Positions 25,846 through 33,279 of a stretch of 58,023 nucleotides of DNA are shown here, in pieces. A program made the translations under genes and the position numbers. Below the pieces are notes generated by a model. The model made no database searches. It was not told the origin of the DNA and saw nothing but the letters and a program-made list of their open reading frames with translations. Within the stretch, counting starts at the first letter, position 1. Each line of letters starts with the position of its first letter. The stretch lies in assembly GCA_900544605.1 (NCBI GenBank), contig UQVP01000004.1:1-58023 (forward strand), in the 5' to 3' direction. This stretch comes from an uncultured Mycoplasmatota bacterium (GTDB taxonomy: Bacteria; Bacillota_I; Bacilli_A; RF39; UBA660).

Positions 25846-26724
25846 TTAATTATTATTATTAAACATCTTCCAAGGCTTTAGTTTAGTTTTATCTTTATCA
25901 TAGCTTTTATAAAGTGCTAATAAACAATTATTTTTATCAATAAACATAATATGTTCTTGTTTCCATTCATCATTTATAACAGCTCCATTTTTAATTAAAT
26001 TCTCAAGATAACCATCAACTACAACCTTAGGAAAATTATTTAACGCTTCAGCAACGCTAATTAATTTGTAATTACCACTTTCTATGTCTTCTATTTTATA
26101 GCAATTTTCAAGTTTAAATTTTCCTTGTTTTGTTCTTGTTAATTTTGACATAACACCAATAGTATTTAAACTATTAGCTATATCATTAACAAGTGCTCTA
26201 ATATAAGTTCCCTTACTAACTAAACACCTGATATTAAAAATTGTTTTATTGTCTGTATATTTAATATTTCCTATTAGTTCTAGTTCTTTTATATCAACCT
26301 CTCTTTTAGGAAGTTCAACACTTTCACCCGCTCTAGCATAATCATAAAGTTTTCTACCATTTACTTTAACCGCCGAATAAATAGGAACTTCTTGAACGTA
26401 TTTACCAGTCATTTTATTTAAGGCTTCTAATATTTGTTCTTTATTTACCTTTACCTTTTCTTCTTTTAACTCATTACCAGTTATATCTAAGGTATCAGTA
26501 AGAAGACCTAAAGTAATTTCTGCTTCATATTCTTTATAAGTAGATGTTAAAATTTCATTTAGTTTAGTTGCAGACCCAATGCATAAAACAAGAACACCTG
26601 TTGCAAGTGGATCTAAGGTACCTGTATGGCCAACTTTTTTAGTTCCTAAAATTTTCCCAACCCTATTTACAACATCTCTACTAGTCCAATTTTCTTTCTT
26701 ATTTACAAGTAATATTCCATTCAT
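25846..26724 (-). CDS. truB: tRNA pseudouridine55 synthase TruB
   Basis: 292 residues. GILLVNKKENWTSRDVVNRV, then the catalytic block KVGHTGTLDPLATGVLVLCIG with its Asp, KEYEAEITLGLLTDT, and VSKGTYIRALVNDIA. Makes pseudouridine 55 in the T loop of all tRNAs. Follows the YugP-like gene by 22 bases; the usual ribF or rbfA neighbours are absent. Confidence 0.97.
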   Translation of the reverse strand: MNGILLVNKKENWTSRDVVNRVGKILGTKKVGHTGTLDPLATGVLVLCIGSATKLNEILTSTYKEYEAEITLGLLTDTLDITGNELKEEKVKVNKEQILEALNKMTGKYVQEVPIYSAVKVNGRKLYDYARAGESVELPKREVDIKELELIGNIKYTDNKTIFNIRCLVSKGTYIRALVNDIANSLNTIGVMSKLTRTKQGKFKLENCYKIEDIESGNYKLISVAEALNNFPKVVVDGYLENLIKNGAVINDEWKQEHIMFIDKNNCLLALYKSYDKDKTKLKPWKMFNNNN

Positions 26725-26740
26725 AACTCACCGACAAGAA

Positions 26741-26759
26741 AAGAGATTAATCATCTCTT
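26741..26759 (-). terminator. Hairpin overlapping the end of the YugP-like gene
   Basis: AAGAGAT/ATCTCTT 7-bp stem with a 5-base loop that contains the TAA stop codon; a short TTTTC tail follows on the minus strand, so termination is probably partial. Confidence 0.6.
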
Positions 26760-27448
26760 CTTCCTAACATTATTAAAATTCTAAGTACATTTAAAATAGA
26801 AGATACAAGACTTGCTACATAAGTAAGAGCAGCAGAACCCAACATATTTTTTACATCTTTTTGTTCATCATTATCTATTAAACCTAACTTTAATAACTCT
26901 TTTTTAGCACGATTTGAAGCATCAAACTCAACAGGAAGAGTTACTAATTGAAATAAAACAGCTGCAAGTATAATTAATAAACTTACTCTTAAATAACCTG
27001 TAATACCACCTATAAGAGATATAATAGCAACAAAATACCCTATATATGTAACAAAATTAACAACAGGAACTAAAAATCCTCTAATACGCATGAAAACATA
27101 TCCATCTTTATCTTGAATAGCATGGCCACATTCATGAGCCGCTACCGAAACAGAAGCAATACTATCACCATTAAAAATCTCATGAGATAATCTTAACACT
27201 TTTCTACTTGGGTCATAATGGTCTGTTAGTTTACCTTGTACCTCAACAATATGAATATTATTAAGTCCATTGCTATCAAGTATTTTACGTGCTACCTCTT
27301 GACCTGACAATCCCTTACTTGATTTAATTTTACTAGTTTTCGCATAACTAAGATTTACTTTTATTTGTGCATAAATAACAATAATAAAACCAATTAAACT
27401 AAGAAGTATAGTTAAACCATCTTCATATCCCCATGTTCCATAATTCAT
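26747..27448 (-). CDS. YugP-like membrane zinc metalloprotease
   Basis: 233 residues. N-terminal membrane helix (LTILLSLIGFIIVIYAQI), then the zinc motif VAAHECGHAIQD (HExxH) near residue 100, and two or three further helices (VPVVNFVTYIGYFVAIISLIGGI, VSLLIILAAVLFQLVTLPVEFDAS). The family (YugP, Zn peptidase 2) has FDASNRA after the last helix, seen here as EFDASNRAKKEL. Substrates unknown. Starts nine bases after the end of cysS, so it belongs to the cysS transcript. Confidence 0.9.
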   Translation of the reverse strand: MNYGTWGYEDGLTILLSLIGFIIVIYAQIKVNLSYAKTSKIKSSKGLSGQEVARKILDSNGLNNIHIVEVQGKLTDHYDPSRKVLRLSHEIFNGDSIASVSVAAHECGHAIQDKDGYVFMRIRGFLVPVVNFVTYIGYFVAIISLIGGITGYLRVSLLIILAAVLFQLVTLPVEFDASNRAKKELLKLGLIDNDEQKDVKNMLGSAALTYVASLVSSILNVLRILIMLGRRDD

Positions 27449-27456
27449 TCTATCAC

Positions 27457-28851
27457 CTATACTATTTCAAAAATAGTCCCTTCCCTTGTATCTTTTATCA
27501 TTATTCCTTTTTCTTTTAATTCATCACGGATTTGATCCGCCAAAGAATAATCCTTATTCTTTTTAGCTATGTTTCTTTCTTCTATTTTATTTTTTATATA
27601 CTGCTCTAACTCAGAATCTATCTTAAGTTCTTCTTTCACACATAAGTTCAAACCTAACACTTCATCAAACTTTTTAATTAAATATAATTTGGTTGTATTA
27701 TTTAAATCACTTTTTAAAGCATCATATAAAGTTGTTAAAGCTGCAGATGTATTAAGGTCATTTTCTAGAGCATTTTTAAATTGATTCATATACTTATTAG
27801 CACCATCTAGATCAACATTACCATCTTCTTTAATATCACTAACCTTGCTTTTTAATTTATTATAAGCATTAGTACTATTATCTAGAGCTGCATAACTAAA
27901 CTCTAATACCTTACGATAATGAGATTGTAAACACATAAAACGATAACTTAAAGGATTATAACCTTTACTTTCTAGGAGAGATACAGTTAAAAATTCGCCT
28001 TTAGATTTACTCATTTTTCCATCTTTATCGTTTAAATGTTCCCCATGAACCCAGTAATTACACCACTTATGTCCAAGGTAACTTTCTGATTGAGCTATCT
28101 CATTAGTGTGATGAGGAAAAATATTATCAACACCACCACAGTGTATATCTAAATATTCTCCTAAGTATCTCATTGAAATACCAGAGCATTCAATGTGCCA
28201 ACCAGGGTATCCATAACCCCAAGGAGAATCCCATTTTAATTCTTGAGAATCAAATTTTGATTTAGTAAACCATAAAACAAAATCTGCTTGATTTTTTTTA
28301 TTAGAATCTTCTTCTACACCATCACGTACACCAACTACCATCTCATCTTCTTTATGATTAGTTAATTTATAATAGTCATCTAACTTAGAAGTATCAAAGT
28401 AAACATTACCACCAGCTATATAAGCTTTACCATCTTCAAGCAATTTAGTAATAATCTTTATATAAAAATCAATATTATCTGTTGCTTTAGAAACAATTTT
28501 AGGCCATTTAATATTTAATTTAGCACAATCCTTTTTAAACTCTTCAGTATAAAAATCTGCTATTTCTAAAACTGACTTATGCTCTCTTTTAGCACCTTTA
28601 AGCATTTTATCTTCACCACTATCAGAATCACTGCTTAAATGCCCAACATCAGTAATATTCATAACTCTTTTTACATCATATCCTAAAAAGTTTAAACTTC
28701 TTTCTAAAATATCTTCAAATATATATGTACGAAGATTTCCAATGTGCGCAAAATGATAAACCGTAGGTCCACAAGTATACATTGACACATAACCTTCTTT
28801 ATTTGGAATAAAATCTTCTATAGTTCTTGTTAATGTGTTATATAATTTCAT
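27457..28851 (-). CDS. cysS: Cysteinyl-tRNA synthetase
   Basis: 464 residues, normal length. Class I signature HFAHIGNLRTY (HIGH-like) near residue 33 and KMSKSKGE (KMSKS). Zinc ligands are in CGPTVYHF and HIECSGISM, HCGGVDNIFPHHTNEIAQSE. The C-terminal anticodon-binding helices are present. It lies 41 bases after cysK, so cysteine synthesis and charging genes are adjacent. No T-box leader is visible. Confidence 0.97.
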   Translation of the reverse strand: MKLYNTLTRTIEDFIPNKEGYVSMYTCGPTVYHFAHIGNLRTYIFEDILERSLNFLGYDVKRVMNITDVGHLSSDSDSGEDKMLKGAKREHKSVLEIADFYTEEFKKDCAKLNIKWPKIVSKATDNIDFYIKIITKLLEDGKAYIAGGNVYFDTSKLDDYYKLTNHKEDEMVVGVRDGVEEDSNKKNQADFVLWFTKSKFDSQELKWDSPWGYGYPGWHIECSGISMRYLGEYLDIHCGGVDNIFPHHTNEIAQSESYLGHKWCNYWVHGEHLNDKDGKMSKSKGEFLTVSLLESKGYNPLSYRFMCLQSHYRKVLEFSYAALDNSTNAYNKLKSKVSDIKEDGNVDLDGANKYMNQFKNALENDLNTSAALTTLYDALKSDLNNTTKLYLIKKFDEVLGLNLCVKEELKIDSELEQYIKNKIEERNIAKKNKDYSLADQIRDELKEKGIMIKDTREGTIFEIV

Positions 28852-28869
28852 ATAATCAACTCCATATTA

Positions 28870-28878
28870 ATTATATCA
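28870..28878 (-). promoter_or_regulatory. Extended -10 promoter of cysS
   Basis: TGATATAAT on the minus strand in the short gap after cysK, 19 bases before the cysS ATG; no clear -35 box. Confidence 0.5.
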
Positions 28879-28892
28879 TAATTTATTATAAT

Positions 28893-29849
28893 TTAAACTA
28901 TTTCATAAGATATTAGTTTTATTTTATTTGATATTAAGTTTCCGTTTTTATTGATTTCTTTACTCAAATCTGTACTAAGATACTTTTTATTATCATCTGG
29001 AAACACCGTGACAATATTACCATCTATTTGTTCTTTTAATAAAATGCTACCTAAAAAATTACATCCACTTGATATTCCAACACCTAGTCCCAGTTTAGAT
29101 GAAAGTAATCGCGACATATTTATTGCTTCTTCATCACTAATATCATAAATAACATCTATTTTATCTCTATTTACAAGTTCTGGTATAAAATCATCACCTA
29201 TACCGTCTATTTTATGACTACCTATACTATTTTCATCTTTTAAAATCGGAAGTTCTTTAGGTTCTACTGCACATACTACCAAACTATCATTAGCTTCTTT
29301 TAACTTACTAGCTGTCCCCATTAAAGTTCCGCCTGTACCAATACCACTCACAAACCCATCTACTTTTCTTAACTTATCCATTATTTCTACGCCAGTAGTT
29401 TGAAAATGCGCTAAAAGATTATTAGGATTACTAAATTGATTAACTCTAAAACCATTAATTTTAGTTGCTAAAAGATTAGCTTCCTCTATGCATCTTTTAA
29501 ATCCACCTTCTTCTTTGCTTATTAAAGTTACTGTAGCTCCATACATTTCCATTATCTTTTTTCTTTCACTACTTACCCAATCAGGCATAAATATATATAC
29601 TGGATTATGGTAAAAAGCACCTATCGAAGCAAGTGATATACCGGTATTACCACTAGTAGCTTCTATTATAGCTTGACCCTGTTTCAACAATTTATTTTTG
29701 TAAGCTTCTTTTATAATAAAATCAGCCATTCTATCTTTTATACTACCTGTTAGATTATAATATTCTAATTTAGTATATATTTCTTTGATTTTGTTATTAT
29801 ATTCGTATTTTATTTTTATTAGAGGTGTATCACCTATTAATTTTCTCAT
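28893..29849 (-). CDS. cysK: Cysteine synthase (O-acetylserine sulfhydrylase family)
   Basis: 318 residues. PLP fold type II: the PLP lysine in LTGSIKDRMA near residue 39, the substrate loop EATSGNTGISLA, the phosphate-binding GIGTGGTLMGTA and C-terminal GISSGCNF. Makes cysteine from O-acetylserine and sulfide, which also feeds SufS. Slightly divergent from B. subtilis CysK (GSIKDR for SVKDR), so cystathionine beta-synthase or O-phosphoserine use cannot be excluded. Confidence 0.9.
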   Translation of the reverse strand: MRKLIGDTPLIKIKYEYNNKIKEIYTKLEYYNLTGSIKDRMADFIIKEAYKNKLLKQGQAIIEATSGNTGISLASIGAFYHNPVYIFMPDWVSSERKKIMEMYGATVTLISKEEGGFKRCIEEANLLATKINGFRVNQFSNPNNLLAHFQTTGVEIMDKLRKVDGFVSGIGTGGTLMGTASKLKEANDSLVVCAVEPKELPILKDENSIGSHKIDGIGDDFIPELVNRDKIDVIYDISDEEAINMSRLLSSKLGLGVGISSGCNFLGSILLKEQIDGNIVTVFPDDNKKYLSTDLSKEINKNGNLISNKIKLISYEIV

Positions 29850-29878
29850 TTTATCACCACTGTATTTTATGAAAAAGA

Positions 29879-29906
29879 AAAAAAATAGTCACACGACTAT
29901 TTTTTT
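29879..29906 (-). terminator. Terminator of the membrane-anchored unknown
   Basis: AAAAAATAGTC/GACTATTTTTT stem with a 4-base loop (ACAC) and T run; overlaps the TAG stop codon at 29897. Confidence 0.88.
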
Positions 29907-30850
29907 GTTTTTACTTTTTGACTTTCTAATTCTTGAGTTTGACAACCTTCAATTAAACGGTGAAGATTTGGTATTACTGGCTCATTTCTCATTGCAGCTT
30001 CAAATAAATCTTTTTGTTCTTTTGATAACAAATTATTATTACCAAGAGCAATTTCATTCATTACTAAAACCACAGAAAATCTAGATCCATCACTCATTCT
30101 TTGTATAACAGCATTTTCTCCATCTATTTCTAATCCATCTGCTGACATAGTATAAAAATCTAAAACATCAGTAATTATATCATTAAATTTTTGTTTTTCT
30201 TCTTCAGTTTCAAAATTAGCTCTTTGCATTCCTACTTGTTCATCTCTCATAGTAGTTAATTCATCACGATAATTTTCTAATTTTTGCATAATTGCTTTAT
30301 CGTAATCACCACCTACTACTAAAGAACTTATATTCATAGGATTTTTAAATTGATTTTTATATGAATTAGTCATCAATATACCAATAGTATGACCTGCATT
30401 AGACATAATTTCTTGAGCGTTTTTACCATAGAATAGTTCATGTGCTAATTCTGGATCTTCAGTAATTATACGGTCCATATTAACAACAGATGATAAATTT
30501 TTAACTTCTTCTTCTGTTAATTTAATACCGTTAGCATTTGCTTTTTCAGTAAATGTTTTTATTCTTTGTTCTAATAGTTCTCTACTATATTGTTCCTCAG
30601 TTTGAACAATTTCAGTATTTTTAGAATTTTTCTTTGTATTTCGATAAATAAAATAAGCCGCTCCACCAATTAATAACACAGCTAAAGTACCAGCTATTAC
30701 TCTTTTACAAGTTGTTTTACTTACTTTAAATTTTTTATTAGCAAGTTTCTCTTTAGTAGTTGCTATTTTTATTTTTTCACCATCAAGTCTAGTTTCATTA
30801 GTAACTTTTTCACCATTTAAAAATATTTCTTCTTGTTTTATTTTATCCAT
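29897..30850 (-). CDS. Membrane-anchored protein of unknown function (duplicated-promoter gene 1)
   Basis: 317 residues from the ATG at 30850, which follows AGAGGGGGA. A basic cytoplasmic N-terminus of about 60 residues (KEKLANKKFKVSKTTCKR) precedes one membrane helix (VIAGTLAVLLIGGAAYFIY), then a large extracellular, mostly helical part with acidic segments. No enzyme motif recognised. The upstream control region (two promoters and a palindrome) is shared almost base for base with that of 33280-34860, so the two products are probably made under the same conditions. Confidence 0.75.
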   Translation of the reverse strand: MDKIKQEEIFLNGEKVTNETRLDGEKIKIATTKEKLANKKFKVSKTTCKRVIAGTLAVLLIGGAAYFIYRNTKKNSKNTEIVQTEEQYSRELLEQRIKTFTEKANANGIKLTEEEVKNLSSVVNMDRIITEDPELAHELFYGKNAQEIMSNAGHTIGILMTNSYKNQFKNPMNISSLVVGGDYDKAIMQKLENYRDELTTMRDEQVGMQRANFETEEEKQKFNDIITDVLDFYTMSADGLEIDGENAVIQRMSDGSRFSVVLVMNEIALGNNNLLSKEQKDLFEAAMRNEPVIPNLHRLIEGCQTQELESQKVKTKK

Positions 30851-30872
30851 ATAAATCCCCCTCTTTTCAACT

Positions 30873-30911
30873 AATGTGTTGTATTCTAACACATTCTTTT
30901 TATATTGTCAA
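30873..30911 (-). promoter_or_regulatory. Proximal promoter with operator-like palindrome, copy 1
   Basis: TTGACA (30911-30906), 17-bp spacer, TAGAAT (30888-30883). The -10 box is the centre of an inverted repeat with 8-base arms AATGTGTT/AACACATT (30873-30895), placed where a repressor would block RNA polymerase. Same arrangement at 34885-34922. Confidence 0.65.
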
Positions 30912-30929
30912 ATTAACTATCATAGTTAG

Positions 30930-30977
30930 TATCCCCGTTGTTGCTATATATTATATACATTTTTTTTAATTTGTCAA
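30930..30977 (-). repeat. Duplicated distal promoter block, copy 1
   Basis: Bases 30930-30966 are identical to 34932-34968 (37 bases). Each block carries TTGACA, a 16-bp spacer and TATAAT on the minus strand, followed by GCAACAACGGGGATA as the expected start of the transcript. Confidence 0.8.
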
Positions 30978-31010
30978 ATTAACAATATTTTGTTATTTAA
31001 AACTTTTTAT

Positions 31011-31040
31011 GGCTCATAACATGGCGGTTTAGGTTCGAGG
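31011..31040 (+). pseudogene. Inverted remnant of the 3' half of a tRNA(CAU)
   Basis: Plus-strand GGCTCATAAC, then GGCGGT, then TAGGTTCGAG matches the anticodon loop, variable loop and T arm of the intact tRNA at 31182-31258 with few changes, but in the opposite orientation and with no acceptor end. Confidence 0.7.
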
Positions 31041-31052
31041 AAAATAAAATAA

Positions 31053-31074
31053 AAAGTAGGTTTTATCCTACTTT
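31053..31074 (-). terminator. Terminator of the tRNA pair
   Basis: AAAGTAGG/CCTACTTT 8-bp stem with a 6-base loop and T-rich tail on the minus strand. Confidence 0.88.
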
Positions 31075-31085
31075 GTTCTTACAAG

Positions 31086-31170
31086 TGGTGCGGGCGAAGG
31101 GACTTGAACCCCCATGCCTTGCGGCGCTAGATCCTAAGTCTAGTGCGTCTGCCAATTTCGCCACGCCCGC
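31086..31170 (-). tRNA. tRNA-Leu (anticodon UAG)
   Basis: 85 bases including an encoded CCA. Acceptor stem GCGGGCG/CGCCCGC; anticodon loop CTTAGGA between CTAGA and TCTAG gives UAG; class II variable arm; T loop GGTTCAAGTCC. It lies 11 bases after the tRNA(CAU) gene and is cotranscribed with it. Confidence 0.96.
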
Positions 31171-31181
31171 ACTAATAAAAG

Positions 31182-31258
31182 TGGTGGACCCTGTAGGACT
31201 CGAACCTACGACCGCCCGGTTATGAGCCGGATGCTCTAACCAACTGAGCTAAGGGTCC
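31182..31258 (-). tRNA. tRNA with CAU anticodon (Ile2 or elongator Met)
   Basis: 77 bases with encoded CCA. Acceptor GGACCCT/AGGGTCC, D arm AGCTCAGTTGGTTAGAGC, anticodon loop CTCATAA. The overall sequence resembles the tRNA-Ile2 type whose C34 is changed to lysidine by TilS, rather than Bacillus elongator Met, but CAU alone is ambiguous. Confidence 0.93.
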
Positions 31259-31290
31259 ATTATTTAAAATTATTATTCACTTGCCTCTAT

Positions 31291-31319
31291 ATAATAACAT
31301 ATTACTATATTTTATGCAA
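31291..31319 (-). promoter_or_regulatory. Promoter of the tRNA pair
   Basis: TTGCAT, 17-bp spacer, TATTAT on the minus strand, 33 bases before the first tRNA. Confidence 0.65.
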
Positions 31320-31372
31320 TAATTTTTTATAAAATTTCTGCAATTTTACAAATTTTAAATAATGATTCTTTT

Positions 31373-31402
31373 CTAGGCTCAGTTGGTTAGAAATCCGGCC
31401 AG
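31373..31402 (+). pseudogene. Inverted remnant of the 5' half of a tRNA(CAU)
   Basis: Plus-strand CTAG-GCTCAGTTGGTTAGA then ATCCGGC matches the D arm and 5' anticodon arm of the tRNA at 31182-31258, again inverted relative to it. Together with 31011-31040 it accounts for most of one broken tRNA copy placed around the intact pair. Confidence 0.7.
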
Positions 31403-31502
31403 CACTTTACAATTTTTATGCAAAGATAAATAATCAAAAGTAAAAAACTGGCGTTTGCTTTTATTCTTTATTTTTTTTATCATATCAAAAAGGAGGTGAA
31501 AT

Positions 31503-32261
31503 ATGGAACAAGAAGTAAAAGAATTAATTAACAATTTTAAAATTATTTCTAAAAAAGGATGGATTAAAAATGAAAATAAGAGTTGGGGAAGTGTTGGTTT
31601 AACATTTGAAAAATTATTAAACAAAAAGGCAGATTCCCTATTCTTTCCTGATTATTTAGGTATAGAAATCAAGTGCACAACTCTAAATAGTAAATATCCT
31701 TTATTTCTATTCACTTTAGCATTTGATGGTCCAACTTTTCCAGAAATAAATAGATTAGTCGAAAAATTTGGATATCCTGATAAAGACTATCCAGATAAAA
31801 AAATATTATTTGAAAAAATTAATAGCAATGATCCACAAATAAGAAGGCATAAATATCAATTCAAATTTGAAATCGATCATCAAGAAGATAAATTATATCT
31901 ATGTGTTTATGATATATATCAAAATTTAATAGAAAAACAATCTTTTGTTTATTTAGATTCTATTAAAAATCATCTATTAACCAAACTAAATAAAGTAGCA
32001 CTAATATATGCTGCTAACAGAAAAATAAATAATGATAAACATTTTCATTATTACAAAATGGAAATATATAAACTTAAAAATTTTGATACTTTTTTAAAAT
32101 TGTTGGAACAAGGAATAATTGAAGTTGATTTAATTGCTCGTATAAGTAAAAGTGGACAAGATGCTGGTAGATATAGAAATAAAAATCTAGTTTTTAAAAT
32201 AAATAAAAATAAGATATGGATGCTATTTAATCGCATATACTCCTATTCTTCTAAAATTTAA
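31503..32261 (+). CDS. Solitary MutH/MvaI-type restriction endonuclease
   Basis: 252 residues, RBS AAGGAGGTG. PD-(D/E)xK nuclease: Glu of LTFEKLL near residue 39, then FFPDYLGIEIKCTT (Asp51, and Glu55 and Lys57 as the ExK pair), as in the MutH, Sau3AI and MvaI/BcnI group. The C-terminal half has FLKLLEQGIIEVDLIARISKSGQDAGR and a final FKINKNKIWMLF, which resembles the end of the MvaI/BcnI domain. No methyltransferase gene is nearby. It is on the plus strand beside broken tRNA pieces, which suggests acquisition as a small cassette. It could be a restriction enzyme guarded by a distant methylase, a methylation-dependent enzyme, or a nickase. Confidence 0.78.
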   Translation: MEQEVKELINNFKIISKKGWIKNENKSWGSVGLTFEKLLNKKADSLFFPDYLGIEIKCTTLNSKYPLFLFTLAFDGPTFPEINRLVEKFGYPDKDYPDKKILFEKINSNDPQIRRHKYQFKFEIDHQEDKLYLCVYDIYQNLIEKQSFVYLDSIKNHLLTKLNKVALIYAANRKINNDKHFHYYKMEIYKLKNFDTFLKLLEQGIIEVDLIARISKSGQDAGRYRNKNLVFKINKNKIWMLFNRIYSYSSKI

Positions 32262-32290
32262 TTTAACTTTATATAAAAATATGTTAAAAT
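32262..32290 (+). promoter_or_regulatory. Promoter of mscL
   Basis: TTTAAC, 17-bp spacer, TAAAAT on the plus strand, starting at the end of the endonuclease gene. Confidence 0.6.
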
Positions 32291-32310
32291 TTATATAGGA
32301 GGAATAAACA

Positions 32311-32739
32311 ATGAAGAAAAACATAAATATTGATAAAAAACAAATTATTGAAAAAAATAAAAAAACTATTCAAGAGTTTAAACAATTTATTTCTAAAGGT
32401 AATGTTATTGATTTAGCAGTAGGTGTTATTATTGGTGGTGCATTTGGTAAGATTGTTACTTCAATTGTAAATGACATTCTAATGCCTATTATAGGTGTTT
32501 TAATTGGAGGTCATGATTTCAGTAATCTAACAATCAAATTTAAAGATGCCACTATTGCATATGGAGCTTTTATTCAAAATGTTATCGATTTTTTAATTGT
32601 TTCAATTTGTATTTTTGCACTTGTTAAATTACTAAGTAAATTTGAAAAGAAAAAAGAAAAAGTAGTAGAAAATAAAAAATCAGAAAATACCTTATTACTA
32701 GAAGAAATAAGAGATTTATTAAAAGAAAAAAATAAGTAA
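32311..32739 (+). CDS. mscL: Large-conductance mechanosensitive channel MscL
   Basis: 142 residues, RBS AGGAGG. FKQFISKGNVIDLAVGVIIGGAFGKIVTSIVND is the N-terminal helix and first membrane span; IDFLIVSICIFALVKLL is the second; a C-terminal cytoplasmic helix ends EIRDLLKE. It opens under membrane tension to release solutes on osmotic downshock. There is an N-terminal extension of about 18 Lys-rich residues compared with most MscL. Confidence 0.96.
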   Translation: MKKNINIDKKQIIEKNKKTIQEFKQFISKGNVIDLAVGVIIGGAFGKIVTSIVNDILMPIIGVLIGGHDFSNLTIKFKDATIAYGAFIQNVIDFLIVSICIFALVKLLSKFEKKKEKVVENKKSENTLLLEEIRDLLKEKNK

Positions 32740-32760
32740 GATTTTAAGGTCTTACTTATT
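32731..32760. terminator. Bidirectional terminator between mscL and the convergent gene
   Basis: Perfect 11-bp stem AATAAGTAAGA/TCTTACTTATT with an 8-base loop; contains the mscL stop codon. Confidence 0.88.
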
Positions 32761-33175
32761 TTTGTATCATATTTAATAAATTTATTTTAAACAAATCTTT
32801 TTCTGAATGCTGTTTTGAAACCATAACTCCTTTGTAAGTTACTAATTCCGATTGATGTCCTTCTGTTAAAATATCCTCTGGAGTAATTGTTTCTAATATT
32901 ACAGTCTTTTTATCTTCATAAACGTGATAATGAAGCTTAACATCACCATGTACTTTTGAAAACATAATATCTGTAGGTAATTTTAATTCATACTTTTTAG
33001 AGCCATTAGCTTGATTAGTAGAAACTAATTCTCCTAAAAATTCTCCTTCTTTTAAAGATGGATAGTATTCAAAATACAATTTTTTATAAGCTAACATATT
33101 ATATTTTTTTAATGAACGTTCTAATTTTTTGAATTCATTTTCATTTACATAATCAAATACAAAATTATCTTTCAT
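32756..33175 (-). CDS. Small soluble protein of unknown function
   Basis: 139 residues; not recognised. Starts MKDNFVFDYVNENEFKKLERSL after GGAGGGG. Helical N-terminus, then beta-rich (GKLKLHYHVYEDKKTVILETIT-like alternation at about 75-100). No signal or membrane segment. Its own promoter (33217-33245) and terminator make it a single-gene unit. Confidence 0.7.
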   Translation of the reverse strand: MKDNFVFDYVNENEFKKLERSLKKYNMLAYKKLYFEYYPSLKEGEFLGELVSTNQANGSKKYELKLPTDIMFSKVHGDVKLHYHVYEDKKTVILETITPEDILTEGHQSELVTYKGVMVSKQHSEKDLFKINLLNMIQK

Positions 33176-33216
33176 ACTACCCCTCCTTCACAATGTACTA
33201 TTATCTATCCTATTTA

Positions 33217-33245
33217 AGAATATCATAATCTATATTTTTTGTCAA
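33217..33245 (-). promoter_or_regulatory. sigma-A promoter of the gene at 32756-33175
   Basis: TTGACA, 17-bp spacer, TATTCT on the minus strand; the -35 follows the previous gene's terminator. Confidence 0.65.
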
Positions 33246-33247
33246 AC

Positions 33248-33274
33248 AAAGAAGTGCCTAAATAGCACTTCTTT
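33248..33274 (-). terminator. Terminator of the Cys-repeat protein gene
   Basis: Perfect 10-bp stem AAAGAAGTGC/GCACTTCTTT with a 7-base loop. Confidence 0.85.
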
Positions 33275-33279
33275 ACATT

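Noticed and set aside
28852..28892. Possible T-box leader for cysS
   Set aside because: The gap is only 41 bases, with no specifier stem or T-box sequence; only an extended -10 is present.
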